Numbered from the stretch's first letter, positions 26,178-35,623 are shown. The stretch: 64,000 nt of DNA from an uncultured Lachnospiraceae bacterium (GCA_910576535.1 CAJTKK010000015.1:1-64000); one strand, 5' to 3'. A program made the numbers and translations. The notes: generated by a model not told the origin, from the letters alone.

Positions 26178-26708
26178 ATTTTAAACGTATTGTCTAACAT
26201 TTCTAATATTATTATACCGGTGGTTATTTTTTACATTGTAGCTTATGGGCTGATTCATAAACGGAATGTTTATGAGGATTTTATTAAGGGTGCGAAAGAT
26301 GGATTCCATACGGTAATCCAGATTATGCCTACTTTGATCGGACTGATGGTGGCGGTGGGGGTATTGCGGGCATCGGGCTTCCTGCAGGCGGTAGGGCAGG
26401 CGTTTGGCATTCTGGCAAAAAAGACCGGCTTTCCGACGGAACTGGTTCCGTTAGTATTTGTGAAAATGTTTTCGTCTTCGGCAGCTACCGGGCTGGTGCT
26501 TGATATATTTAAAACCCATGGGCCTGATTCTTATATTGGAATGATTACTTCTATTATGATGAGCTGTACAGAAACTATTTTTTATACTATGAGCGTTTAT
26601 TTTTTAGCGGCAAAAGTAACGAAAACCCGGTATACTTTGGCCGGCGCCCTGCTTGCGACTTTGGCGGGAGTGATTGCCAGTGTGATTTTGGCCGGTGTGA
26701 TTTCTTAA
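26178..26708 (+). CDS. spmB: Spore maturation protein B
   Basis: A membrane protein of about 176 residues from the nucleoside-recognition family. IIPVVIFYIVAYGLIHKRNVYEDFIKGAKDGF and FSSSAATGLVLDIFKTHGPDS segments match SpmB (each listed here in shortened or family-typical form). It acts with SpmA in spore-core dehydration in Bacillus. No ATG or GTG fits the start. TTG 26190 is 19 bases from AGGGGA (26165-26170), whereas the in-frame ATT at 26178 is 7 bases away, so an ATT start is possible. It is separated from spmA by 9 kb. Confidence 0.85.
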   Translation: MLNVLSNISNIIIPVVIFYIVAYGLIHKRNVYEDFIKGAKDGFHTVIQIMPTLIGLMVAVGVLRASGFLQAVGQAFGILAKKTGFPTELVPLVFVKMFSSSAATGLVLDIFKTHGPDSYIGMITSIMMSCTETIFYTMSVYFLAAKVTKTRYTLAGALLATLAGVIASVILAGVIS

Positions 26709-26792
26709 CGCTTGTGATGGTGATGAAAATACAGTATACTTATCAAAGTCAGATAAAATATGCAATGCCGTATGGCAGGACAGGAGATAAGT

Positions 26793-29057
26793 ATGTACCG
26801 GAGGCAAAAAGGAAGGCGGCTGCCTTTAAAAACAGTTTATTATCTTTCTTTTCTATTTTTTATAGTAATCCCTATTCTGATTGTTCTTGTCGCGGCGCTT
26901 TTTGTCCTGAACAAGCAATTTAAATATCAGGCGCTTACCAATATCAGACAGGCGCAGGAAACGGTGATTACAGAGTTAAAATCCGATATTGATATTATGT
27001 CCATGCGCCTCTCCCATTTGATTTATACAAATAATAATGAGATATTGGCCTATGCTGCGGAAATGGATACCTTTGATTTAGGCAGGCGTTATGAATATGA
27101 ACAGAAGCTGCAGCAGGCAGGGAACCTGGCCCTGGAACCGGTAAAAGATATTATTTCGGTAGGGTTTTATATGAAGGACGGCAGGGAAACTTACATAAAA
27201 AATGTTATTAACCGGACAGTGGATGAGATCAAGGGAATGGACTGGTACCAGAAGGCATTGAAGAAAAATAATACAGTGTGTCTTGGCTCTTATGATACGG
27301 TTTCTTCCAGTGATTTGTATGTGGGAGGGAAGAAGGACCTTTTAATCCTTGTCTTTGCTTTGGCGCCGGATGTGACCACTGACCGTTCCCAGAAGATAGA
27401 AATGGTGGTTTTCTATCAATCTACCGATGCGGCGGACAGGATTAAAGAGTATAACAGGAATTATCTTGCGGGAAAAAATAAGTTGGGCATTACCCAGATC
27501 AGGGACGGCGGCGGGCGGCTTGTTTTTTCCACAATGGAAGAAGAGGAGGCGGACTTTTCCGATAAGAAATATACATGTGTGAAAACGCCGCTGGAGTTGA
27601 ACGATACCGTCTGGTATCTGGAAAGTTATATTGAAACAAGGGATCTGACGCTGGAGTATTGGAACAGGGCATTGCTGGTGCTGCTGGCGGCAGTGCTGAT
27701 TTTGCTGCTGGCCGGATATTATTCCAGGTATTTCCTTAGAAGCATTGTAAAACCGATTGAAGAAATCAGCGGCGGACTCCGGGAAGTAGAGGAAGGGAAT
27801 TTGGATGTGCATGTAACGGCAAGCGGCCAGTCTGAGGTCAGGAATATGATCCACCAATTTAACGCTATGGTCCGCAGGCTGAAAGTATTAATCGGGGAAT
27901 ATGAGGAACGGGTGAGGAATATTGAGCTAAAACCGGGGGATTACCTGGAAGCTTTGCTGAAAGGGGAGATGACCCCGGAAGAGGCAGACCGCAGGTCGGG
28001 GGAATTCTTTATGGAGTCTTATGTCCTGATGGGTATGTATATTGTTTATGAGAACCCGGCAGAAAATGAAATGGACGCAGCTATAAAGCTAAAAAACAGT
28101 TTTGAAAGGAATCCAAGATATGCCTCCAGATGTATTGCATATATTGAAACCCCGTCTTTCTTTTTTATCTTTTACCGGGTGACGGAAGAAGAGTATAGCG
28201 GAAGAATCATGAAAATGCTGCAGGAACTGCAGCGTGGGGCTTCTAACGAGTTTGGGGTAAAGATTGAGGTATGTATCGGGAAAAAAGCGTTTGGGTTTGA
28301 GGAATTTTTAAAAAGCGTGGAGGATGTAAGGAAAAAGATTTGTCTCAGGCATTTGCTTGGGGAGAATGCGGTAGTTGACCTGAACAAGGCACAGGAAAAG
28401 GACGACGGTTTGCTGGAATTGTCGGAGGGATATGCAAGACTGGCCAATGCTTTGTATATTGCGGATGAAAAAAATATGGCAGAGGAAAAGGACAAGCTGT
28501 TTGCAGTTTTTGCGGACCGGCCGATGGAGGAGATACGGCTGCAGGTATATGCAGTTATTTTGGCGATTGGGAATAGATTTGATATGGATAATTCCCGTTT
28601 CTCGGATGTGTTTGGGCAGCAGTACAATTATTTGGACAAGATAGGGCGGATAGATGATGCCCGGAGCCTGAAGCTATGGCTGACTAATTACTTTGCGTGG
28701 CTGATGGATTATTCTGCTTCCAAACTGAATGTAGCGGAAACGGATGTGATGATCCGTGCAAAAAGGTATATGGCAGATCACTATGAAGATTGTGAATTAT
28801 CGCTGTCCAAAGTGGCAGAATATGTGGGGTTGAATGAAAAGTATTTCACGAACCGTTTTACAAAAGAAACGGGGGAGAATTTTTCCTCTTATTTGACGGC
28901 GCTTAGGATGCAGAAGGCGAAGGAGTTATTGAAAACCACCACCTTTAAAGTATATGAGATATCGGAGATGGTAGGGTATCATAGCGTGGAGCATTTTAAC
29001 AGGATGTTTAAAAAAATAAATGGAGTGACACCGGCCCAATATAGAAAAACCATGTGA
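26793..29057 (+). CDS. Membrane-bound AraC-type transcriptional regulator
   Basis: A 754-residue protein with a membrane segment at about 15-37, an extracellular sensor region, a second membrane segment at about 285-310, a HAMP-like linker (IVKPIEEISGGLREVEEGN), a middle cytoplasmic region and a C-terminal AraC DNA-binding domain (LSLSKVAEYVGLNEKYFTNR, ending in GVTPAQYRKTM). It resembles a fused YesM/YesN sensor that binds DNA directly. ATG 26793 follows AGGAGA. It stands just ahead of the sugar importer and beta-galactosidase genes and is likely to control them. A terminator overlaps its stop codon. Confidence 0.88.
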   Translation: MYRRQKGRRLPLKTVYYLSFLFFIVIPILIVLVAALFVLNKQFKYQALTNIRQAQETVITELKSDIDIMSMRLSHLIYTNNNEILAYAAEMDTFDLGRRYEYEQKLQQAGNLALEPVKDIISVGFYMKDGRETYIKNVINRTVDEIKGMDWYQKALKKNNTVCLGSYDTVSSSDLYVGGKKDLLILVFALAPDVTTDRSQKIEMVVFYQSTDAADRIKEYNRNYLAGKNKLGITQIRDGGGRLVFSTMEEEEADFSDKKYTCVKTPLELNDTVWYLESYIETRDLTLEYWNRALLVLLAAVLILLLAGYYSRYFLRSIVKPIEEISGGLREVEEGNLDVHVTASGQSEVRNMIHQFNAMVRRLKVLIGEYEERVRNIELKPGDYLEALLKGEMTPEEADRRSGEFFMESYVLMGMYIVYENPAENEMDAAIKLKNSFERNPRYASRCIAYIETPSFFFIFYRVTEEEYSGRIMKMLQELQRGASNEFGVKIEVCIGKKAFGFEEFLKSVEDVRKKICLRHLLGENAVVDLNKAQEKDDGLLELSEGYARLANALYIADEKNMAEEKDKLFAVFADRPMEEIRLQVYAVILAIGNRFDMDNSRFSDVFGQQYNYLDKIGRIDDARSLKLWLTNYFAWLMDYSASKLNVAETDVMIRAKRYMADHYEDCELSLSKVAEYVGLNEKYFTNRFTKETGENFSSYLTALRMQKAKELLKTTTFKVYEISEMVGYHSVEHFNRMFKKINGVTPAQYRKTM

Positions 29058-29074
29058 AAAACATGGTTTTTCTT
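29045..29074 (+). terminator. Terminator overlapping the stop codon of the AraC-type regulator
   Basis: AAAAACCATGT-GAAAA-ACATGGTTTTT forms an 11-bp stem ending in a T run. The TGA stop lies in the hairpin. It separates the regulator from the importer genes. Confidence 0.85.
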
Positions 29075-29081
29075 ACTTTAT

Positions 29082-29109
29082 ATCAAAAAAACTTACCAAA
29101 AATCAAAAA
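29082..29109 (+). promoter_or_regulatory. Direct repeats upstream of the sugar-binding protein gene
   Basis: ATCAAAAA occurs at 29082-29089 and again at 29102-29109, a 20-base step that suits the two helix-turn-helix units of AraC-type regulators. A looser copy, TATCAAGAAAAA, follows near 29135. A binding site for the neighbouring regulator is an inference. Confidence 0.35.
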
Positions 29110-29249
29110 CTGGAATGAAGATTATCTGAAAAAATATCAAGAAAAATGAAGATATGAAATGGCAGGGAAGCTGTCAAGCTGATATTCTTGAAACACAGTT
29201 TGGCCAGCTGGAAAACAGAGGAAATAAAAATCCGGGAGGTATCATTAGA

Positions 29250-30641
29250 ATGAAAAAAAGAATAATTGCTTCTATTTTAACGTGCGCAATGACGGCATCT
29301 TTATTGATAGGATGCGGAAGCGCAGGAGGAAATGCAAGTGAAGCGCCTGCGGCAGGAATGGAAGAGACAACAGCAGCAGAAGACGCAGAGGGGTCTGAGG
29401 AGAGCGCAGCAACTGCAGCATCTAATGAAGAATTAAGCGGTACTCTTACTTTTGCCATTTGGGATAATAACCTGAATGATTTTATTGAAGAAAATGATAT
29501 GGTAGGGAAGTTCCAGGAACAATATCCGAACGTAGATGTGGAAGTGGAAAAAATCAAGGACGATTCCGAATACTGGAACGCGATGAAGATGCGCGCATCG
29601 GCGAACCAGCTCCCTGATATTATGTTTAATAAGCCATTTACCTTATCCAGATTTAAAGATTATCTGATTGATTTATCGGGGACAGAGGCATGTGCAAATA
29701 ATGAACTGGCAAGCGGTTACGCATTGGACGGGAAGGTGCTTGGAATACCGATGACGTCCGGTTATGAATATGTATTTTATTGGAAGGATATGTTTGAAGA
29801 GGCAGGGGTAGAGGTTCCTGCGACGTGGCCTGAGTTTGAGGCCGCGGCAAAGACTTTGCAGGATTATTTTGGGAAGGAAAACCCGGACTTTATGGCGATT
29901 GCCTGCGGACTGAAGGATGAATGGCCGGATTATCCTTATATGGAATTTATGCCGGCTTTGGAATCGGCAAACGGGCAGAACTGGAACACGATGGCTTCCC
30001 AGGATGCGCCCTTTGCGGAAGGGACGGATATCAACAAGGCTTATAATAAAGTATATAATCTGTTTACATCGGGAGTGCTGGGGAAAGATCCGTTAGGGCT
30101 AGGCAATGACCAGGTAACGAGTTTGTTTGCGGCAAAGAGCGCGGCGATTTTGGCGCTGGGCGACTGGGGGCTGCAGAATATTATGAATGGTACAGACGAT
30201 ATTTCCCAACTTGGAACATTCTATCTTCCCACGAGGAATACGGAATCCGACCCTTATAATGTTATTGTACAAGGCGATTCTTTTATGGGTGTAACCACGC
30301 ATTCCAAAAATCAGGAAGCGGCAGTTGCGTTTGTAGAATGGTTCTATTCTGAAGCATGGTATCCTTCTTACATAAATTATGTATCTTCGGCTTCTTCCAT
30401 GAAGAATTTCCCGAAGGATAAAGACCCTGTTCTGGCAGAATCCGACACGCTTTGCCCGGATAAGGCGCTGGTAATGTATGATGGAGGCGGCGATGACTTT
30501 ACGGCAATCCAGAACGAGACAACATTTGATTATAAAAAACTGGGCGCACAGATGATGACGGAAGGTTTTGACTTAAATGCGGCATTGGATGAGCTGAATA
30601 CGAAATGGGCGGAAGCCAGGGCGAAATTAGGGATTCAGTAA
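29250..30641 (+). CDS. Sugar ABC transporter substrate-binding lipoprotein
   Basis: A 463-residue extracellular lipoprotein of the maltose/oligosaccharide-binding class (family 1). The signal peptide ends in the lipobox LLIGC, followed by an Ala/Glu/Thr-rich linker. The mature part begins LTFAIWDNNLNDF and has VEVEKIKDDSEYWNAMKMR and a C-terminal YINYVSSASSM. ATG 29250 follows GGGAGG. It feeds the two permeases downstream; no ATPase gene is present, so a shared MsmK-type ATPase is expected elsewhere. Confidence 0.92.
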   Translation: MKKRIIASILTCAMTASLLIGCGSAGGNASEAPAAGMEETTAAEDAEGSEESAATAASNEELSGTLTFAIWDNNLNDFIEENDMVGKFQEQYPNVDVEVEKIKDDSEYWNAMKMRASANQLPDIMFNKPFTLSRFKDYLIDLSGTEACANNELASGYALDGKVLGIPMTSGYEYVFYWKDMFEEAGVEVPATWPEFEAAAKTLQDYFGKENPDFMAIACGLKDEWPDYPYMEFMPALESANGQNWNTMASQDAPFAEGTDINKAYNKVYNLFTSGVLGKDPLGLGNDQVTSLFAAKSAAILALGDWGLQNIMNGTDDISQLGTFYLPTRNTESDPYNVIVQGDSFMGVTTHSKNQEAAVAFVEWFYSEAWYPSYINYVSSASSMKNFPKDKDPVLAESDTLCPDKALVMYDGGGDDFTAIQNETTFDYKKLGAQMMTEGFDLNAALDELNTKWAEARAKLGIQ

Positions 30642-30670
30642 ACCGGAAAGCGGATAGTAACCAGAGGACG

Positions 30671-30691
30671 GGGGCCGCATAAAGCGGCCCC
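30671..30691 (+). other. Hairpin between binding protein and permease genes
   Basis: GGGGCCGC-ATAAA-GCGGCCCC is a perfect 8-bp GC-rich stem with no T tract. Such structures after binding-protein genes often stabilise the upstream mRNA or reduce read-through, raising binding protein over permease. Confidence 0.6.
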
Positions 30692-30713
30692 TGATTATTA
30701 CCGGGAGGTAGTC

Positions 30714-31607
30714 ATGAGTAAATTAGGTAAGAAGAGAAAACAATTTATTTTTGCGGCGCTTGTGGTGCCGATGCTTCTCCTGATTGCATTTGTTGTTTTT
30801 CCGGCCATTGATTTATTTCGGATGAGCTTTACGAATTGGGATGGTTATTCGCCGGAAAAAGATTTTATCGGGATGGCAAATTATATATCCATGTTCCAGA
30901 ATAAGGATTTGTGGATGTCTTTAAAGAACAATGCGGTGTATTTTTTTATCCATTTATTTATGATTGTGGTGGAGCTGGCTTTTGCCGTGCTGCTGACAGG
31001 TAAACTAAGGGCGGCAAAATTCTATAAGACTATGGTGTTTATGCCGTATATCATTAATGGAGTGGCGATTTCTTATGCCTTTTCCTATTTCTTTTCGCCG
31101 ATTAACGGGGCGTTTGACGCTATTTTATCGGCAGTTCATCTGGAATCTTTGATCAGGAGCTGGCTGTCGGATCCGAAAATAGTCAATTACGTGCTGGCGT
31201 TTGTGTCTTTATGGAGGTTTAGCGGGTACCATATTATTTTATTTATGGCGGCGTTGCAATCCATCCCGCAGGATCAGATGGAAGCGGCAGAAGTGGACGG
31301 GGCGACGGCATGGCAGCTTTTTAAATACATTCAGGTGCCGGCAATTATGCTGATGGTGGATTTTGTGCTGTTCGATAATATCAGAGGGGCTTTGCAGGTG
31401 TTTGATATCCCGTTTGTCATGACGGCGGGAGGGCCGGGGTATGCTTCTTCTACGTTCACGCTGTATACAATTAAAACAGCGTTTACATTTTCAAACTTTG
31501 GCCTTGCCTCTACTATGGCTGTGGCAATTATGTTTATGATCGTTATTATCTATTTGGTGCAGAATTATCTGATCCATGGCCTGGTTTTGAAGGATAGGAG
31601 GAAATAA
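30714..31607 (+). CDS. Sugar ABC transporter permease (MalF/LacF type)
   Basis: A 297-residue membrane protein with six predicted spans and the EAA-loop that contacts the ATPase (DQMEAAEVDGATAWQLFKYI). The N-terminus has AALVVPMLLLIAFVVFPAID and SFTNWDGYS, typical of MalF/UgpA-type permeases. It ends 2 bases before the second permease gene, with which it forms the channel. ATG 30714 follows GGGAGG. Confidence 0.92.
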   Translation: MSKLGKKRKQFIFAALVVPMLLLIAFVVFPAIDLFRMSFTNWDGYSPEKDFIGMANYISMFQNKDLWMSLKNNAVYFFIHLFMIVVELAFAVLLTGKLRAAKFYKTMVFMPYIINGVAISYAFSYFFSPINGAFDAILSAVHLESLIRSWLSDPKIVNYVLAFVSLWRFSGYHIILFMAALQSIPQDQMEAAEVDGATAWQLFKYIQVPAIMLMVDFVLFDNIRGALQVFDIPFVMTAGGPGYASSTFTLYTIKTAFTFSNFGLASTMAVAIMFMIVIIYLVQNYLIHGLVLKDRRK

Positions 31608-31609
31608 AT

Positions 31610-32443
31610 ATGCAGAAAAGGGTGTTGACGCAGACTTTGAAACAAATCATATGCCTTTGCATGGTGGCGGTTGTCATTGCTCCCATACTTCTTACTTTTT
31701 TCGCGGCGCTAAAGACAAAGGCGGATATGGCTACAACTTCACCGCTGCTTCTGCCGGCATGGGATAGGGTGACGTTTGAAAATTTTCAGGATGTATTGAC
31801 GGATAAATATTTATTGCTTGGTTTTAAAAATACAGGTATTATATTAGTAATTTCGCTTTTTTTTAATGTGATGTTTGGGACGGTAACGGCTTTTATTATT
31901 GAACGTTTTCAGTTTAAAGGAAAGAAGATCGTAGTAGGCCTGTTTTTTATGGGGATGCTGATTCCTACTTTTGTAACAGAGATTGCAAGATTTCAGGTGA
32001 TCCAAGGGTTGCATCTTTATAATACTATCTGGGCTCCGGTCGTTATTTATGTAGCTTCCGATTTGATGCAGCTATATATTTACCGGCAGTTTATCTCAGG
32101 GTTATCTGTATCGCTGGATGAAGCGGCGCTATTGGATGGATGTTCCTATTTTGGCCTTTTCGTAAGAATTATCTTCCCTTTGTTGGCTCCGGCGACGGCA
32201 ACGGTCTGCATTATTAAAGCGATCAATATTATCAATGATATGTATATCCCTTATTTATATATGCCGAAAAACAAGCTGCGGACATTGACTACATTCCTGA
32301 TGAATTACGCAAATGCACAGCAGGGTTCGTGGCAGACTTTGGCTGCGGGCATCATTATCATTATGGTACCTACAATTGCCATTTATATTTTCTTCCAGAA
32401 ATATATCCTGGCAGGAGTGGCAGCCGGTGCAGTAAAAGAATAG
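31610..32443 (+). CDS. Sugar ABC transporter permease (MalG/LacG type)
   Basis: A 277-residue membrane protein with six spans and an EAA loop (SLDEAALLDGCSYFGLFVRI). It pairs with the preceding permease. The MalG-type ending (AAGIIIIMVPTIAIYIFFQKY, shortened) is clear. Downstream lies the beta-galactosidase operon, which makes galactosides the likely cargo. Confidence 0.92.
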   Translation: MQKRVLTQTLKQIICLCMVAVVIAPILLTFFAALKTKADMATTSPLLLPAWDRVTFENFQDVLTDKYLLLGFKNTGIILVISLFFNVMFGTVTAFIIERFQFKGKKIVVGLFFMGMLIPTFVTEIARFQVIQGLHLYNTIWAPVVIYVASDLMQLYIYRQFISGLSVSLDEAALLDGCSYFGLFVRIIFPLLAPATATVCIIKAINIINDMYIPYLYMPKNKLRTLTTFLMNYANAQQGSWQTLAAGIIIIMVPTIAIYIFFQKYILAGVAAGAVKE

Positions 32444-32529
32444 AAGCAGGGATTATGGAAAAAATAACCACATCCGCAAATTGACAGACTGCGTATGGAC
32501 GCAAAAGGCAGACAGAAATGAGGAAAGAT

Positions 32530-34464
32530 ATGAAAGCAGAAATTAATTGGCTGGACGATCCGGAGGTGTTCCGGGTGAATCAGCTTCCGGCTCACAGCGA
32601 CCACCGTTTTTATAAGAGTATGCAGGAAAGGGATACCGGAAAGAGTTCTTTGGAACAGTCTTTAAACGGAACTTGGAAATTTTGTTATTCGGTGAATGCA
32701 GCATCGCGTCCGGCAGAATTTTATAAGGTAGGTTTTGACTATGGGGCTTTTGATGAAATTACAGTGCCTTGCCATATTGAGATGGCGGGGTACGATAAAA
32801 TACATTACATAAATACGATGTACCCATGGGAAGGGCATGTTTACCGGAGGCCGGCATACAGCTTATGGAATAAGGCCAAATGGGAAGGGATGTTCAGTCA
32901 GGCTGCTTATAACCCGGTAGGCTCTTATGTGAAAGAATTTGATTTGGAAAGCGGTCTTTGGGGCAAGCGGGTGACACTTTGCTTTGAAGGGGTGGAGCAG
33001 GCGGTGTATTTATGGCTGAACGGTAATTTTATAGGATATGCGGAAGACAGCTTTACCCCTTCGGAATTCGATTTGACCCCATATCTGAAGGAAAAAGGGA
33101 ATGTACTGGCGGCAGAGGTGCATAAAAGGAGCAGTGCGGCATTTCTGGAGGATCAGGATTTTTTCCGGTTTTTTGGAATTTTCAGGAATGTTACATTGTA
33201 CGCCAAGCCAGAGATTCATGTGGAAGATTTATGGATTTTGCCTGAATGGAAAGAAGGCGGGAAAGGGAGCCTGGCAGTAAAAGCAAGGATTTCCTTAGAA
33301 AGGGGATGCTTTGGGCGGGCAGAAGTTATTTTAACGGATAAAGAAGGGAGGGAATTGCTAAGAGATGTTTTATGCCTGCCGGAAGAAAATATAACAGACG
33401 GCAGCGGAAAGGAAAAGGAATTCCGGGAAATTTGCGTCAGGATGCAGGAGAAAGAGCTGGAACATGTCATTCCTTGGGGAAATCGCTGTCCTTATTTATA
33501 CTTATTTACATTGAATCTTTATACAGAGGAAGGCAGCCTGGCAGAAACCGTTCCTTATCCGGTTGGTTTTCGGAAAATAGAAATTAAGGATAAGGTAATC
33601 TGTCTGAATGGGAAGAAGCTTGTGATAAACGGTGTAAACCGTCACGAATGGAGCGCCGAAAAGGGCAGATGCATCGGGATGGAAGAAATGCATCAGGATA
33701 TGGGTTTCTTTTTGGCCAATCACATTAATGCCGTGCGTACCTGCCATTATCCGGACCAAATTCCATGGTATTATCTATGTGATGAAAACGGGATTTATAT
33801 GATGGCGGAAGCGAACCTGGAATCCCATGGTTCCTGGCAGAAGATGGGGGCCTGCGAACCGTCATGGAATGTTCCTGGTTCCCTGCCCCAGTGGAGGGAA
33901 GCGGTTTTAGACCGTGCGAAAAGCAACTTTGAGATGCTGAAAAATCATGTTTCTATATTGTTCTGGTCCTTGGGGAATGAGTCTTACGCCGGCGATAATA
34001 TAGAAGCAATGAACCGTTATTTGAAGGAAAAGCCGGACGGGAGGATCATACATTATGAGGGGATATTCCATAACCGGGCTTATGAGGAACGCATTTCCGA
34101 TGTGGAAAGCCGTATGTATGCATCGCCGGAACAGATCCGGGAATATCTGGAAAATGCCCCCCTAAAACCATTTCTTCTTTGTGAGTATATGCACGATATG
34201 GGAAATTCCCTGGGGGGTATGGATTCTTACATGAAACTGCTGGATGAGTATGAAATGTATCATGGCGGATTTATCTGGGATTATATTGACCAGGCAATCT
34301 TTGTGGAAGATGAGGTGACTGGGAAAAAGGTGTTAAGATATGGGGGGGATTTTGACGACAGGCCTTCCGACTATGAATTTTCCGGTAACGGCATTGTATT
34401 TGCAGATCGGACGGAAAAACCGGCTATGCAGGAAGTGAGGTATTATTATGGACGCTACAAGTAG
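32530..34464 (+). CDS. lacL: Beta-galactosidase large subunit (LacL-like, GH2)
   Basis: A chain of 644 residues carrying the GH2 sugar-binding, immunoglobulin-like and TIM-barrel domains. The acid/base Glu is in FWSLGNESYAG and the nucleophile Glu in LLCEYMHDMGNS; NGVNRHEWSA is also typical. It ends after EFSGNGIVFADRTEKP, where single-chain LacZ continues. The missing C-terminal part is encoded by the overlapping next gene. ATG 32530 has GAGGA 5 bases upstream; an alternative start is 32518. Confidence 0.88.
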   Translation: MKAEINWLDDPEVFRVNQLPAHSDHRFYKSMQERDTGKSSLEQSLNGTWKFCYSVNAASRPAEFYKVGFDYGAFDEITVPCHIEMAGYDKIHYINTMYPWEGHVYRRPAYSLWNKAKWEGMFSQAAYNPVGSYVKEFDLESGLWGKRVTLCFEGVEQAVYLWLNGNFIGYAEDSFTPSEFDLTPYLKEKGNVLAAEVHKRSSAAFLEDQDFFRFFGIFRNVTLYAKPEIHVEDLWILPEWKEGGKGSLAVKARISLERGCFGRAEVILTDKEGRELLRDVLCLPEENITDGSGKEKEFREICVRMQEKELEHVIPWGNRCPYLYLFTLNLYTEEGSLAETVPYPVGFRKIEIKDKVICLNGKKLVINGVNRHEWSAEKGRCIGMEEMHQDMGFFLANHINAVRTCHYPDQIPWYYLCDENGIYMMAEANLESHGSWQKMGACEPSWNVPGSLPQWREAVLDRAKSNFEMLKNHVSILFWSLGNESYAGDNIEAMNRYLKEKPDGRIIHYEGIFHNRAYEERISDVESRMYASPEQIREYLENAPLKPFLLCEYMHDMGNSLGGMDSYMKLLDEYEMYHGGFIWDYIDQAIFVEDEVTGKKVLRYGGDFDDRPSDYEFSGNGIVFADRTEKPAMQEVRYYYGRYK

Positions 34465-35479
34465 GAAAGCGGGAAAAAGGGCGGACGCCAGTAAGGGTTT
34501 GCTGCAAATAATCTGCGGAGATGTGACGTTGGGGGTCCGGGGCGTATGCGGCAAAAAAGAATTTCATTATATTTTTTCTTATGCGGCATTTGGCATGGAA
34601 TCTCTTACGGTGGATGGCATGGAATGGCTGTACCGGACACCCCGCCCTACGTTCTGGCGGGCAACCACTGATAATGACAGAGGAAGCCGTTTCCCGTTAA
34701 AAAGCGGAATGTGGCTGGCAGCAGACATGTTTGTGAAAGGCATGGATATCTCTGTGGCAGTGGATGGCGAAGAAATTCCCCTGCCTTGTGCGCCTGAAAA
34801 TAACCGTTATGTTGAATGCGGGCTGGACTGTAATATGGGCTGTGCCATAGAGGCGGAAAGAGTAAAAATTATTTATACATATGAAACGGTTACGGTTCCT
34901 GCAGCAAAGGTCCGTATTTCCTATGAAGTGACAGGGAATGGGGAAATTCATATAGAAGCGCGTTATTACGGGGAACAGGGGCTTCCCCAGCTTCCAGTTT
35001 TTGGAATGCGTTTCCTGATGCCTACTTGCGCGGATCAATTCCTGTATGAAGGACTATCGGGGGAAACCTATCCGGATAGGAAGGCCGGGGGTATACCGGG
35101 AATTTATGAAGTACAAGGGCTGCCCGTAACCCCTTATCTGGTTCCCCAGGATTGTGGCGTCCATATGGATACAAAATGGCTGGAGATTTACAGAAGCAGC
35201 AGTTTGGATAACAGCAGGAAAAATAAGAAAACATCGGTATTGCACTTTGATCTGGATAATCTGGCCTTTTCCTGTCTGCCATATACTGCTTCTGAATTGG
35301 AGAATGCTACCCATCAGGAAGAGCTTCCCCCGCCACGGCGGACAGTGCTGTGCATCTATGGGGCGGTCCGTGGGGTAGGAGGCATTGATAGTTGGGGGAC
35401 AGATGTGGAAGAGCCATACCATATTGACGCGCAGAAAGATATTGTATTCAATTTTTCTATTAGGATGACAGAAGAATAG
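34448..35479 (+). CDS. lacM: Beta-galactosidase small subunit (LacM-like)
   Basis: A 343-residue protein corresponding to the C-terminal Bgal_small_N domain of LacZ (LYRTPRPTFWRATTDNDRGS, then VFGMRFLMP, and FNFSIRMTEE at the end). It starts in another frame at ATG 34448, 17 bases before the lacL stop, with a GAGG ribosome site about 8 bases upstream. This matches the overlapping lacL/lacM arrangement known in lactobacilli, so it is read as a heterodimeric enzyme and not as a frameshifted lacZ. Confidence 0.85.
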   Translation: MDATSRKAGKRADASKGLLQIICGDVTLGVRGVCGKKEFHYIFSYAAFGMESLTVDGMEWLYRTPRPTFWRATTDNDRGSRFPLKSGMWLAADMFVKGMDISVAVDGEEIPLPCAPENNRYVECGLDCNMGCAIEAERVKIIYTYETVTVPAAKVRISYEVTGNGEIHIEARYYGEQGLPQLPVFGMRFLMPTCADQFLYEGLSGETYPDRKAGGIPGIYEVQGLPVTPYLVPQDCGVHMDTKWLEIYRSSSLDNSRKNKKTSVLHFDLDNLAFSCLPYTASELENATHQEELPPPRRTVLCIYGAVRGVGGIDSWGTDVEEPYHIDAQKDIVFNFSIRMTEE

Positions 35480-35490
35480 AATTCGGATCT

Positions 35491-35570
35491 TTATACCAAA
35501 AGCCATTTTTCCGGCCACGGCTTAAGGCAGGTTGCCTAAGCCGTGGCCGGAAAAATGGCTTTTGGTATAA
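35491..35570. repeat. Very long near-perfect inverted repeat
   Basis: Positions 35491-35524 and 35537-35570 are perfectly complementary over 34 bp. The inner GGCA/TGCC adds 4 bp around a GGT loop, with a single bulged A at 35525. The arms contain AAAAGCCATTTTT and GGCCACGG. No T tract follows on either side, so it differs from a plain terminator, although it lies where the lac transcript should end. Confidence 0.9.
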
Positions 35571-35623
35571 GGGATTGACGTAGCGCGGTATAAAATGAAT
35601 GCGTTTTTAGCTGCTAAAATCCC

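Noticed and set aside
34430..34480. Frameshift in lacZ
   Set aside because: The second reading frame has its own ATG and ribosome site, and the overlap equals the LacL/LacM type; both chains keep complete domains.
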